Assembly (NCBI GenBank): GCA_041677345.1
Contig: JBAYQE010000033.1
Location: 1 to 25,912 of the forward strand
Source of the DNA: JALOAT01 sp041677345
GTDB lineage: Bacteria > Pseudomonadota > Gammaproteobacteria > Thiohalomonadales > Thiohalomonadaceae
DNA: 25,912 nt
Direction of reading: 5' to 3'
Positions 7,328 through 15,858 of this stretch are shown in pieces. The position numbers and the translations under genes were made by a program. A model generated the notes under the pieces. That model did not search any database. It saw nothing but the letters and a program-made list of their open reading frames with translations, and had not been told where the DNA came from. Numbering within the stretch: the first letter of the stretch is position 1; the number at the start of each line of letters is the position of its first letter.

Positions 7328-8731
7328 ATGAAATGCTGGATAGCTCACATCGCCATGTGTGTCATTGCCCTGGCGGCCCCATCTGTATGTAAGGCGGAAA
7401 AGACCCTTCTGTTGGAAATCGAACGACTGGATGAGCGGTTTGTCGCCATATCGTCAGACTTCTACGATGACCAAAGCCAGCGCTCACGGGACCTGTTGTT
7501 GCACGAAGGAGGAATGGAGCATCTAAGCGCTATCGTGAAGGGCTATGTCGGCGCGAATGATCATGTTGCAGCGATTGCGGCGATACATGCAAATGAAACG
7601 CTTATAAGAACAAATGTTGACCATAATGGCGTACTTGGTCTTGTTGACCTTCTGTTACGGCACAATGATCGTTATTTGGCGGACAGGCTTGTTTCCGCAG
7701 TTTACGAAAATGGTGATCGGGCGCTCATAGCGAACATCAATTTCATCCTCGCAAAATATCACGCAGCACGATTGGCCTGGGAAAGAGTGCATGAATTACT
7801 CCCAGGGTCGATCAATGAGTTATCTCCGGAAGATGCTGCGTACGCTCATCTGCTTGATGGTGTCGCGCTGCAGAAGTCCGGCAAACATCGGCAGGCGATG
7901 GAACGGTACGGGAAAGTTCCGGATAATTCGAGATATTTCCCGGAAGCTTTGCTCAACACGGCTGTGGCCAGTATCAGGCAGGGTTGGTGGACAGATGCGG
8001 AAGCGGTCTTGCGTCGACTTGCTGCACAGGAGCTGCTGGATCGTCCGGAGATCGCCAACCGCGCTTATTTGATCGCCGGGCATGCACTGCATCAATATGG
8101 GTTTTATCGAAGTGCGCGAGAGGCCTTCAGGAAAGTCCAGCTAAACAGCATCCATGCCAATGCGGCCTTGCTTGGAATTGGGCTGGCGGCCACGAGTCAA
8201 GGGGATTTCACTGGCGCAATCAACGCTTTCCTCTACGTGAAAGACAGGGGTGGCACAGATCTCGCCACAGACGAGACATTTCTTCTGCTCCCTTATGTCT
8301 ATTCACAACAAAGCCAGGAAGGACTGGTCGTCACAGGCTACACGGAAGCACTGAATCACTATCGCACCAGGGTGGCCGAACTGAAAGCGCTCGCAGAAGA
8401 CGCAGATTGTTCCCTGGACTGCTATGACGGGAATGGCAAAGTGTTGCTGTGTGGCAATCATGCCCTTGCCTACGGTGCGCGATTTCCAGATTCATTTATG
8501 AATAACTACGCGGAACTACGTAAGCTCCTTCGTGCTGGTAAAACCGGCACCATATCAGCGCAGCTGAAGACACTCCACGCGGAATATGCGAATACCTTTC
8601 GCAACATCCGACGGAAGCTGGTGGAAGAGCGTCTCGATAATATTCAGGATTATTTGAGTCAGGCACAGTATGGTTTGGCACATTACTTCGACAGCACCAG
8701 CGTGGCGTCATCTCTCAAAGAAGCTAGGTGA
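7328..8731 (+). CDS. exported TPR-repeat protein (467 aa)
   Basis: A periplasmic or outer-membrane-associated protein. It begins with a signal peptide (MKCWIAHIAMCVIALAAPSV then CKA, cleavage about residue 23) and is otherwise almost all alpha-helical, with TPR-like pairs such as DAAYAHLLDGVALQKSGKHR, AEAVLRRLAA and YLIAGHALHQYGFYRSAREA between about residues 165 and 310. No catalytic motif was seen. The start is uncertain: no clear Shine-Dalgarno, and an in-frame TTG lies 6 bases upstream. It is the first of four overlapping genes and its 3' end overlaps the next by 62 bases. Length and architecture resemble the TPR protein AglT/GltE of trans-envelope motility-type machines; that assignment is from general similarity and context, not proven. 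Confidence 0.75.
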   Translation: MKCWIAHIAMCVIALAAPSVCKAEKTLLLEIERLDERFVAISSDFYDDQSQRSRDLLLHEGGMEHLSAIVKGYVGANDHVAAIAAIHANETLIRTNVDHNGVLGLVDLLLRHNDRYLADRLVSAVYENGDRALIANINFILAKYHAARLAWERVHELLPGSINELSPEDAAYAHLLDGVALQKSGKHRQAMERYGKVPDNSRYFPEALLNTAVASIRQGWWTDAEAVLRRLAAQELLDRPEIANRAYLIAGHALHQYGFYRSAREAFRKVQLNSIHANAALLGIGLAATSQGDFTGAINAFLYVKDRGGTDLATDETFLLLPYVYSQQSQEGLVVTGYTEALNHYRTRVAELKALAEDADCSLDCYDGNGKVLLCGNHALAYGARFPDSFMNNYAELRKLLRAGKTGTISAQLKTLHAEYANTFRNIRRKLVEERLDNIQDYLSQAQYGLAHYFDSTSVASSLKEAR

Positions 8732-11504
8732 GCTTGTCCTGATCGGTGCTGCTGCGGCGGTCATCACGGCCTGTAAGCCGGACATCCCGGCGGACGATTT
8801 GGCAATGATTGACGCTATCGACAGCCGGCACAAGGAAATAGCACTGCTCACCAAGACCCACACGGCAGAACGCGCACGGAAGGCGTACGCCGATTATCTC
8901 AGGAACAGTGGTAGTACGGCACGTTTCCGTGTCGATGCACTTTCGAGGCTCGCCGAGTTGGAATTGAACACCGCGCGAGACGACCGCCAAGAACAAAATG
9001 CGGTGGCAGACGAGACGGGAACACGCGCAGAAATCAGTAGTGTCATTGAGCTTCTGTCCGCTGCACTGCTCACCTATCCGGATGCGGAAAACAACGACAT
9101 TCTGCTGTATCAACTGGCAAAAGCTTATGCGCAGACAGGGGAGTCTGCAAAATCACTCGCTAATTTGAAGCGTCTCGTTGACGAATTTCCGGGCAGTCAG
9201 TTCTATGCCGAGGCCCAGTTTCGTATCGGCGAAGATGCCTTTTCGCGGGGGGATTATGGCGGTGCTGAACATGCCTATACGGAGGTGATACTTTCACCCA
9301 AGAACGGGACCTTCCATGAAAAGGCACTATTCAAGAGAGGGTGGTCGCGCTTCAAGCAGTCGTACTACCGCGAAGCGCTGGAGGATGGTTTCGAGGCGAT
9401 TTCCCTGCAGGGCTTCGGGTCACCACAAGGGTTGCCGGCGTCAGATGCCGAGGTGTTCAGCGAGTATTTTCGTTTGCTAGGTTTGGGTTTTTACTATTTG
9501 GGCGGTGTGAAGGCAATAAGGTCGTATTTCGCGGATAAAGCAGGCTATCAATACATATACCACGTATACGCTTCACTGGGTGACGTGTATTTCAAGCAGG
9601 AGCGCTTCTCGGATGCGGTGCAGGTATACCAGCAGTTCGTTGCGCACCACCCACACTCATCAAGTGTCCCATATGCCTTCCTGGAAGAAATCCGGGTTTG
9701 GCAGCAGAGTGGCTTCGAATACAAGGTGCACGATGCAGTAGAACGCTTCGTCCAGGCTTTCGGTAAGGGTACTGAGTATTGGAGGGGAGTGGATGAACAT
9801 TCGGAGGTAGGTCGCAGAGTCCGTGCCGAATTGAAGAAGTACATCGTCATGATGGCACGTCATTACCATGGTAAATACCAGGCCGCGCCGACGGATGGCG
9901 CATTCCGTGACGCAGAAACGTGGTATGGGCGCTACTTCGATGCTTACGTCGAGGATGGGCGTGATGAACAGATGGCCTTCATGTTCGCGGAGTTGCTTGC
10001 ACAACACGGAGACTATGAGCGTGCCCTTGGGTACTATGAGGTGGCTGCGTTCCAGGAAGATACGATCCTGCACATGGAGTCCGCCTATGCGTCGGTATTA
10101 TTGAGCGAAAAGCTTTTTTCGTTGCATCCCGCGCATAAGCAATACCTAAGGAAAATGATCTCATATTCCCTGCGGTATGTTCATGCTAATCCCGCCGACA
10201 ACCACGTGCGAGAGCTAACCGCACGCGTTGCACGCACCGCGTATGAATCCGGGGAGTTCTTGTCGGCTCTGGAACTGGCGGAGGGGTTCTTCGCACAACC
10301 GTCGAGCGATCATCTGCTTTGGGAGGTCGTCGACGTGGCAGCACAGTCCTATTTTTCGTTGGGGCGATTCGAGGAAGCCGAGCGTATTTACGCCACCAAG
10401 CTGGAAGGTGAAGCGCCCGACGCGAAATTGCGTACGGAGTTGGTGGAAAAGCGTGCGCTCGCTGTGTATCGACAGGGAGACGCCGCCCTCAGCGACAATG
10501 ATAGATCGGGCGCAGTATTCCACTATTCACGAATTTCCGCGGACATGCCGGATTCAAAAATTGCGCCTGCGGGGCTCTATGAGGCAATTGCCTTGGAGAT
10601 ACAAGCGAAGCGCTGGCGCGAGGCGATAGCCTTGATACAGCGGTTCCAGCGTCTGTACCCGGAGCATGAGCACGGGGCGGACATCGCGAGGAAGCTGTCG
10701 GTCGCTTACCTTCAAACTGACCAAGGCCAAAAAGCAGCGCAGGAGCTCGAACGATTGTCGGGCATGCATGCGGATACACAATTGCGAGCAGCAGCGCTCT
10801 GGAATGCCGCCGAGATCTACATTGACACGAGGGAGTTCGAGTCGGCTATCCACGCTTACGAGGAGTATGTACGCAGGTTCACGAAGCCATTCCCTCAATA
10901 TATGGAGGCACTTTACCAACTTGTGGAGTTGCATGGAGAGCACGGTTCGAAAGAGGCACAAGCGGGCTGGTTGGGCAAGATAGTGGCTGCAGATCGTTCC
11001 GCCCCGGATAAGGTGCAGACTGAACGTACGAAATACCTGGCTTCCATGGCCTATTTGCGATTGGGGAACAGGCACCAGGAGCGCTTCATGAAACTCGACC
11101 TGACGCTGCCTTTGAAGGACAGTCTGCAGCGAAAGAAGTCGGCGATGGAAGAAGCTGTACGGCTCTACGGCGGGGCGTCCAGGTATGGGGTACTGGATGT
11201 GGTATCTGAGGCTACATACCAGACCGCCGCGATTTACGCGGCGTTCAGCAAGGCACTGTTGGACTCGGTGCGTCCCCCCGATCTGAGCGAGGAAGAGCTC
11301 GCGCAGTATGAGGTGTTGTTGGAAGAACAGGCGTTTCAATTCGAAGACAAGGTAATCGAGCTACATGAAATCAATCTTGCTCGGACCCGGGGAGGAGGCT
11401 TCAATCGGTGGATCGAACGCAGCCTTAATGAACTGAAGGTAATCTTCCCGGAGAAATACGATAGGGAGCCGAAACAGGATGCATTTATCGGCAAGATGTA
11501 CTGA
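8670..11504 (+). CDS. large TPR-repeat lipoprotein (944 aa)
   Basis: The N-terminus has a basic segment (RHLSKKLGE), a hydrophobic core (LVLIGAAAAV) and a lipobox ITAC, so Cys35 is the likely lipidation site and the mature protein an envelope lipoprotein. The remaining ~910 residues are tandem TPR-like helix pairs, e.g. LLYQLAKAYAQTGESAKSLA, AEAQFRIGEDAFSRGDYGGA, AQSYFSLGRFEEAERIYATK and ALWNAAEIYIDTREFESAIH, giving a long solenoid scaffold. ATG 8670 is the only reasonable start that includes the signal sequence; it overlaps the upstream gene by 62 bases, suggesting translational coupling. The size and position recall large TPR proteins (GltD/PglI type) of Glt-like envelope complexes. Function is otherwise unknown. 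Confidence 0.8.
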   Translation: MVWHITSTAPAWRHLSKKLGELVLIGAAAAVITACKPDIPADDLAMIDAIDSRHKEIALLTKTHTAERARKAYADYLRNSGSTARFRVDALSRLAELELNTARDDRQEQNAVADETGTRAEISSVIELLSAALLTYPDAENNDILLYQLAKAYAQTGESAKSLANLKRLVDEFPGSQFYAEAQFRIGEDAFSRGDYGGAEHAYTEVILSPKNGTFHEKALFKRGWSRFKQSYYREALEDGFEAISLQGFGSPQGLPASDAEVFSEYFRLLGLGFYYLGGVKAIRSYFADKAGYQYIYHVYASLGDVYFKQERFSDAVQVYQQFVAHHPHSSSVPYAFLEEIRVWQQSGFEYKVHDAVERFVQAFGKGTEYWRGVDEHSEVGRRVRAELKKYIVMMARHYHGKYQAAPTDGAFRDAETWYGRYFDAYVEDGRDEQMAFMFAELLAQHGDYERALGYYEVAAFQEDTILHMESAYASVLLSEKLFSLHPAHKQYLRKMISYSLRYVHANPADNHVRELTARVARTAYESGEFLSALELAEGFFAQPSSDHLLWEVVDVAAQSYFSLGRFEEAERIYATKLEGEAPDAKLRTELVEKRALAVYRQGDAALSDNDRSGAVFHYSRISADMPDSKIAPAGLYEAIALEIQAKRWREAIALIQRFQRLYPEHEHGADIARKLSVAYLQTDQGQKAAQELERLSGMHADTQLRAAALWNAAEIYIDTREFESAIHAYEEYVRRFTKPFPQYMEALYQLVELHGEHGSKEAQAGWLGKIVAADRSAPDKVQTERTKYLASMAYLRLGNRHQERFMKLDLTLPLKDSLQRKKSAMEEAVRLYGGASRYGVLDVVSEATYQTAAIYAAFSKALLDSVRPPDLSEEELAQYEVLLEEQAFQFEDKVIELHEINLARTRGGGFNRWIERSLNELKVIFPEKYDREPKQDAFIGKMY

Positions 11505-12099
11505 ATCCAGGGTGCGGGATTGGCGTCGCCTGGTAATGGGTTGTTCACTGTTGATTCTCTTGGGGGCGTGTGCTGCTCCACGGGCGCCGGAGAATGGAGC
11601 CATGAAAGCTCCAAAGACCTCGGACAAATCATCGGTGAGTCATTTCCAGCGCGGCCTGGCGGCGATGGAAGAGGGTGCGTACGCGCTTGCTGAACGAAGC
11701 TTCTTGCAAGTCGTGGAAAATGATCCGGCATTGCCTGGAGCGTACTGCAATCTGGCGCTCATTCAATTCAACCGCGAGAGGTATGCCGATGCGTCGGAGT
11801 TCGTGCAGCAGGCCATTGCGGTTAACCCCAGGATGGCGGAGGCATATAATCTGAGGGCGCAGATCGCCGTCAGACAAGGTGCGATCAAGCAGGCTGAGAG
11901 CGATTACCTCAAGGCTTTGGAAATCGAGCCAGGGTATGTTTCGGTATATTACAATTTGGCTCTGTTGTACGACATCTATTATCAAGATGTGACGAGAGCG
12001 GTGGAGTACTACGAAGCTTACCTGTCACGCCTTGCCGAACCCGATGAAGCGTTATTAGCCTGGGTAAGACGGTTGAAAGGGACGCTTGGAAATGGTTGA
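11479..12099 (+). CDS. TPR-repeat lipoprotein (206 aa)
   Basis: The arginine-rich N-terminus, hydrophobic stretch GCSLLILLGAC and lipobox LGAC mark a lipoprotein signal peptide (lipidated Cys about residue 31). Residues ~54-185 form three to four canonical TPRs (FQRGLAAMEEGAYALAERSF, YCNLALIQFNRERYADASEF, YNLRAQIAVRQGAIKQAESD, YYNLALLYDIYYQDVTRAVE). This resembles PilF/GltE-like outer-membrane pilot or scaffold lipoproteins. ATG 11479 overlaps the previous gene by 26 bases; an ATG at 11536 would remove the basic n-region and is less likely. It overlaps the next gene by 8 bases. The partner is presumably the other TPR proteins of this operon. Confidence 0.82.
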   Translation: MHLSARCTESRVRDWRRLVMGCSLLILLGACAAPRAPENGAMKAPKTSDKSSVSHFQRGLAAMEEGAYALAERSFLQVVENDPALPGAYCNLALIQFNRERYADASEFVQQAIAVNPRMAEAYNLRAQIAVRQGAIKQAESDYLKALEIEPGYVSVYYNLALLYDIYYQDVTRAVEYYEAYLSRLAEPDEALLAWVRRLKGTLGNG

Positions 12100-12352
12100 T
12101 GTACGTTCATGGAAAAGCACGCTTTTGGCGGCGGGATTGTTGCAGGCAGGACTCGCCAATGCGAGCGACAGGATTGAACTCGACATCACGACGATCAAGG
12201 GCAACAGGGAGTTGCCCAGAATTATCTATGTCGTTCCGTGGAAGGAAATTGAACATAGCCAGACCAGCGACTACAAGCTGGTTCTGCATAGCTTGTATGG
12301 CGACCTTTTCGACCCGGTGTTACCAAAACATATGCGAACGGGGCTGCACTAG
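12092..12352 (+). CDS. small exported protein with VPWK motif, possibly truncated (86 aa)
   Basis: ATG 12092 overlaps the stop of the preceding gene by 8 bases, and the product begins with a signal peptide (WKSTLLAAGLLQAGLANA, cleavage before SDRIELD). The mature part contains TTIKGNRELPRIIYVVPWKE and ends HSLYGDLFDPVLPKHMRTGLH. I recall ELP..IVPWK proteins of this kind as small partners encoded between TPR lipoproteins and TolQ/TolR-type genes in gammaproteobacteria; this is memory-based, not computed. The C-terminus stops soon after FDPVLP, where I would expect a further helical stretch, so the 3' end may be frameshifted or cut at the edge of the block. No TolQ/ExbB gene follows. Confidence 0.6.
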   Translation: MVDVRSWKSTLLAAGLLQAGLANASDRIELDITTIKGNRELPRIIYVVPWKEIEHSQTSDYKLVLHSLYGDLFDPVLPKHMRTGLH

Positions 12353-12440
12353 GGACACTTGCCGGAGGGTAGCTGGCAGTACGGGTCTACAGGATGGCGA
12401 TGGGGCTACCGGGTAGGGGTCACTCAGGTAACACAGGGGA

Positions 12441-13442
12441 TCAGGACGGATAATCGACATCGCCAGGCAATGGCGCGCCCCGATGTAGGCGCCGTACTGC
12501 GTCGGCGAATCCTGGTGCGCAGCTAGCCACGGTAAGCCTCGGGCGCAGCGAGGCCGGTGCGAGTTCCGGGGAGATGCTGTCGCTGATGTAGATCTTCTCG
12601 ACGGCCGTAGGCAGCAGGTTTTCGGGGGCTGCGGCGCCGAACACGCCGTGGGCCGCGGCGGCGAGGATGCGGCATGCACCGGCCTGCTTGCACGCTGCGG
12701 CGGCGCGCCGCAAGGTGGTCCCACCGGCGATGAGGTCGTCCACGATAATCACCGTGCGTCCATCGACGTCACCCACCAGGCGCTCGCCCGTCACCACGCC
12801 TCGGCTGCGGTATTTCTCCATGAAACCGGCGGCGACGGGCCGCTGCACGCGTTGCATGAGCAGTTCACGAAACGCCTCGGCGCGTTTGATGCCGCCGAGG
12901 TCCGGGGACAGCACGACCAGATCATCGTTTCCCGCCGCCTCGGCGATGGGACCGGCAAGCAGATGGCGCACCTCCAGGTGCTCGCTGGCGCAGCGGAAGG
13001 CGTTCTGGTAGGCCGCCACATTGTGCACCTCGAGGGTGACCACACGGTCCGCCCCGGCCGCCTCCATGAGCGTGGCCAGGTAGCGGCTGGTGACCGGGTC
13101 GTTGGGCTGGGTGCGCCGGTCCTTGCGGCTGTAGCACAGATAGGGCGCCAGCACCGTCACCCGCGCCGCGCCGTTGCTGCGCAGCGCGCCCACGAAGAAC
13201 AGCAGGCGCACGAGCTTGTCGTCCACGCTCTGGCCACCCAGGCCGTGCAGCGATTGCAGCACATAGACGTCGCGGTCGCGCACGTTGGCGAGAGGGCGTG
13301 ACTTGTGTTCACCGTCCTCGAAGCGCCGCTCCTCGTGGGGCGACAGCGCGATGTCCAGGGCATCCGCCACGGCCTCGCCCAGGGGGCGCGACGCCTCCAG
13401 GGCGAACAGCAACAAATCTCCCGGTGCGCGCCACTCAGGCAT
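12441..13442 (-). CDS. prs: ribose-phosphate pyrophosphokinase (PRPP synthetase), divergent
   Basis: A 333-residue enzyme predicted to make PRPP from ribose 5-phosphate and ATP. Visible motifs are FEDGE (about 41), APYLCYSRKDRR with GADRVVTLEVHN in place of the usual DLH (about 99-141), PDLGGIKRAE (180-189) and the PRPP loop DDLIAGGTTL (235-244). The sequence departs from housekeeping Prs (e.g. the KYRSRG flexible loop), so this is probably a second, pathway-linked copy. ATG 13442 is chosen over an upstream in-frame extension because it overlaps the upstream hydrolase stop by 8 bases, as is usual in this operon. It is last in a five-gene operon that includes a phosphoribosyltransferase, the natural consumer of PRPP. 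Confidence 0.88.
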   Translation of the reverse strand: MPEWRAPGDLLLFALEASRPLGEAVADALDIALSPHEERRFEDGEHKSRPLANVRDRDVYVLQSLHGLGGQSVDDKLVRLLFFVGALRSNGAARVTVLAPYLCYSRKDRRTQPNDPVTSRYLATLMEAAGADRVVTLEVHNVAAYQNAFRCASEHLEVRHLLAGPIAEAAGNDDLVVLSPDLGGIKRAEAFRELLMQRVQRPVAAGFMEKYRSRGVVTGERLVGDVDGRTVIIVDDLIAGGTTLRRAAAACKQAGACRILAAAAHGVFGAAAPENLLPTAVEKIYISDSISPELAPASLRPRLTVASCAPGFADAVRRLHRGAPLPGDVDYPS

Positions 13443-14100
13443 CGGTGCTGTCGTGGGTTCCGAGTCGGTGCAGGTGGCGCAGGAACCAGTCACCGGCCAG
13501 TCGTGCCACTTCATCCAGCGCGCCGGGTTCTTCGAACAGATGGCTGGCGCCGGGCACGATCACCAGCTCGTGCGGCCCGCCCAGTTGTGCGGCGGCGCTG
13601 CGGTTCATGGCGATGACGGGCTCGTCGTGGCCGCCGACGATCAGCAGGGTGGGGGCCTTCACGCCCGGCAGTGCGCCCGCCAGGTCGGGCCGCCCGCCGC
13701 GCGAGACCACCGCGGCGACGGCGTCCGGATTCATGGCCGCCACGTTGAGCGCCGCGGCCGCGCCCGTGCTGGCGCCGAACAAGCCGATGGGCAGCAGCAC
13801 CAGGTCGGCTTTTTCGCCAGCCCAGTCCACTGCCCCCGAAAGCCGGCGCGAGAGCAGGGCGATGTCGAAACGCCATTGCGCAGTGACGAGGTCCTCGGCA
13901 TGTTCCTCCGGCGTGAGCAGATCGAACAGCAGGGTGGCGAGGCCGCGCTCGTTGAGCCGCTCCGCGACGAAGCGGTTGCGACTGCTCAAGCGGCTGCTGC
14001 CGCTGCCGTGGGCGAAGAGCACGATGCCGCGGGCGCCCTGCGGCAGGTGGAGATCGCCGGGCAAGGCCGCGTCAGTGGTGGTGACGAGCACGTCGGTCAC
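13435..14100 (-). CDS. alpha/beta hydrolase (dienelactone-hydrolase-like)
   Basis: A 221-residue cytoplasmic serine hydrolase. The oxyanion region is LFAHGSGSS (about 29-36), the nucleophile elbow GASTG places Ser111, and Asp159 (GGHDEP) and His187 (GASHLFEEP) complete the triad. The substrate is unknown. GTG 14100 sits in a GTGA overlap with the stop of the phosphoribosyltransferase gene, so the two are translationally coupled; such hydrolases are in some bacteria fused to this type of phosphoribosyltransferase, which supports a shared pathway. The only alternative is some other alpha/beta-fold esterase. Confidence 0.88.
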   Translation of the reverse strand: MTDVLVTTTDAALPGDLHLPQGARGIVLFAHGSGSSRLSSRNRFVAERLNERGLATLLFDLLTPEEHAEDLVTAQWRFDIALLSRRLSGAVDWAGEKADLVLLPIGLFGASTGAAAALNVAAMNPDAVAAVVSRGGRPDLAGALPGVKAPTLLIVGGHDEPVIAMNRSAAAQLGGPHELVIVPGASHLFEEPGALDEVARLAGDWFLRHLHRLGTHDSTDA

Positions 14101-14723
14101 GGTGCTTTCTCCCGCGCGAGCAGGACGATGGCTTCCTCGTCCGACACCTGCGCGAAGTCGGCGAAGAACTGGCTCACGGCGAAGAACTGGATGGGCGTTT
14201 CCAGGCAGACCAGTTCGTCCACCTCCTCGCGGATACGCTCGGCGGATTCAGGCGGCGCCACACCGATGCCGGCGATGAGCCGAGCGGGTTTCTGCGCGCG
14301 CACCGCGCGCAATGCGGCGATGAGCGTGGCGCCGGTGGCGACGCCGTCGTCGACCACGATGGCTATGCGTTCGGCGGCATTGACGGGCGGGCGCCCGTAG
14401 CGTGCGCGGCGCTCGCGCATGCGGGCCAGTTGCTGCTCGGCTTCCCTGTCCACGTAGTCGGCATCGACGCCCAGGACGTGGGCGCCGTGCGACAGCACCA
14501 CCTGTCCGTTCTCATCCACCGAGCCGATGGCGTATTCGGGATTTCCCGGGGCGCCCAGCTTGTGCACCAGCACCACGTCCAACTCACCCTCGAGGGCATC
14601 GGCCACGATGCGGCCCATGGGCACGCCGCCGCGCGGGATGGCGAGCACCAGCGGGTTCTTGCCGCGGTAATGGGCGAGTTCGGCAGCTATGCGTTCTGCG
14701 GCCTGTTCGCGGCTGGCGAACAC
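14097..14723 (-). CDS. type I phosphoribosyltransferase
   Basis: About 208 residues. It has the segment LVLAIPRGGVPMG near the N-terminus and the PRPP-binding motif VVDDGVATGATL, the hallmarks of this stand-alone phosphoribosyltransferase group; the nucleobase accepted cannot be told. GTG 14723 is preferred because the family usually starts just before F.(D/S)RE.A; an in-frame TTG at 14768 would add 15 residues and overlap the CapA-like frame by 20 bases. It is followed by the hydrolase (4-base overlap) and then the PRPP synthetase, an arrangement that suggests local PRPP supply. Confidence 0.87.
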   Translation of the reverse strand: MFASREQAAERIAAELAHYRGKNPLVLAIPRGGVPMGRIVADALEGELDVVLVHKLGAPGNPEYAIGSVDENGQVVLSHGAHVLGVDADYVDREAEQQLARMRERRARYGRPPVNAAERIAIVVDDGVATGATLIAALRAVRAQKPARLIAGIGVAPPESAERIREEVDELVCLETPIQFFAVSQFFADFAQVSDEEAIVLLAREKAP

Positions 14724-14748
14724 GTGCTGGCCCCCCGTGCCAAGGCTC

Positions 14749-15858
14749 TCACGTCCAGCGTAGCGCAAGATCTCCGTCGTCCGTCAGTACCATGCCCGCG
14801 CCGAAGCGTACGCTTTCGCGATCGAGGGTCTGCAGCAGCCAGCGCGCATCCTCCCGTGACGCCCGGCGCAATTGCATGCGCTGCATGCGCATGGGCGTCA
14901 TGCGCATGCCGAGCAGTTCGCCGCCGGGACCGAGCCGCGGGAAATAGAGCAACGACAGGTCGCCGCGGAATGCCTCATGCCCGCTGATGCCCTCGTAGTC
15001 GTTGATGAGATCGCCGCAGCCGTAGAGCACCAGGCGGCCTCGATACACCTCCACGGCCTTGGCGTGGTGCGAGGAATGGCCGTGCACCACGTCGGCGCCG
15101 GCCAGGTCGATGAGACGATGGGCGAAGGCGATGTGTTCCTCGGGAATAGCGTGGCCCCAGTTGCCGCCCCAGTGGATGGAGACCACGAGGCGATCGCCGG
15201 TCTGATGCACGGCGTTGCAGTGGTCGCCGATGCGCGCCGCCGTGGCGGCGGAGAGATCGGGCAACAGGTTCACGCCCGGCGCGTCGGTGGCGGCCCAGGC
15301 CGCGGGGATACCGCTGCTTTCATGCCCGCAGGCGTACACCAGCACGCGGCCCGCTGGCGTAGCGAGCACGGCGGGCGCCCGCGCCTACGCCGCGTCCATG
15401 CCGGCGCCGGCGGGGTGGATGCCGGCCGCGCGCAGCACCTCCAGGGTCTCGAACAGGCCGGCGACGCCCCAATCCATGACGTGGTTGTTGGCCAGCACGC
15501 AGCAATCGAGGGCCGCCGCGGTGAGGCAGGGCACGTTGTGCGGATGCATGCGGTAGTTGATGCCCTTGGCGGGCCAGGGCGTCGCGCTGTTGGTGATGCT
15601 CGTCTCCAGGTTGGCGATGCGCACGGCGGGCGCGGCGCGTGTCAGTTCCGCCAGGGCATCGCCCCAGAGCTCGTGGAAGTCGAGGGGCCTGGGAATGGGG
15701 CCGCTGGCCTGCTCGGCCAGGGTCACGTAATCGCGCGCGTCGGAGATCCAGCTTTCGTACAACGTGGGTTCTACCGGATGGGGCAACACCTGATCGATGC
15801 CGCGCCCGGTCATGACGTCGCCGCACAGGAACAGCGTCAGTTCCCGCGCCCCGTTCAC
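14749..15858 (-). pseudogene. CapA-family (PGA_cap) protein interrupted by an in-frame TAG
   Basis: The frame runs from GTG 15858 (GTGA overlap with the upstream gene stop) to TGA at 14749. The N-terminal half has LFLCGDVMTGRGIDQ, IANLETSITNS and LANNHVMDWGVAGL; the C-terminal half has VSIHWGGNWGH, VVHGHSSHHAKAVEVY and LVLYGCGDLINDY, the usual CapA-type metallophosphatase pattern. The halves share one frame but are separated by a single TAG at 15385-15387, giving GMDAA-stop-ARAPAVL, where the family normally has Glu (DAAEARAPAVL). One G-to-T change (GAG to TAG) explains it. TAG ends other genes here (hcp, vgrG, srmB), so codon reassignment is unlikely. The gene is either a recent pseudogene or carries a sequencing error. 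Confidence 0.85.

Noticed and set aside
13285..14400. Plus-strand open frame (371 codons) across the hydrolase and phosphoribosyltransferase
   Set aside because: Antisense to two overlapping genes with complete catalytic motifs; no family pattern.
15385..15387. Recoded amber (pyrrolysine or suppressor) in the CapA-like gene
   Set aside because: TAG is used as an ordinary stop by several genes in the window and CapA proteins are not known to use Pyl; a nonsense mutation or read error is simpler.
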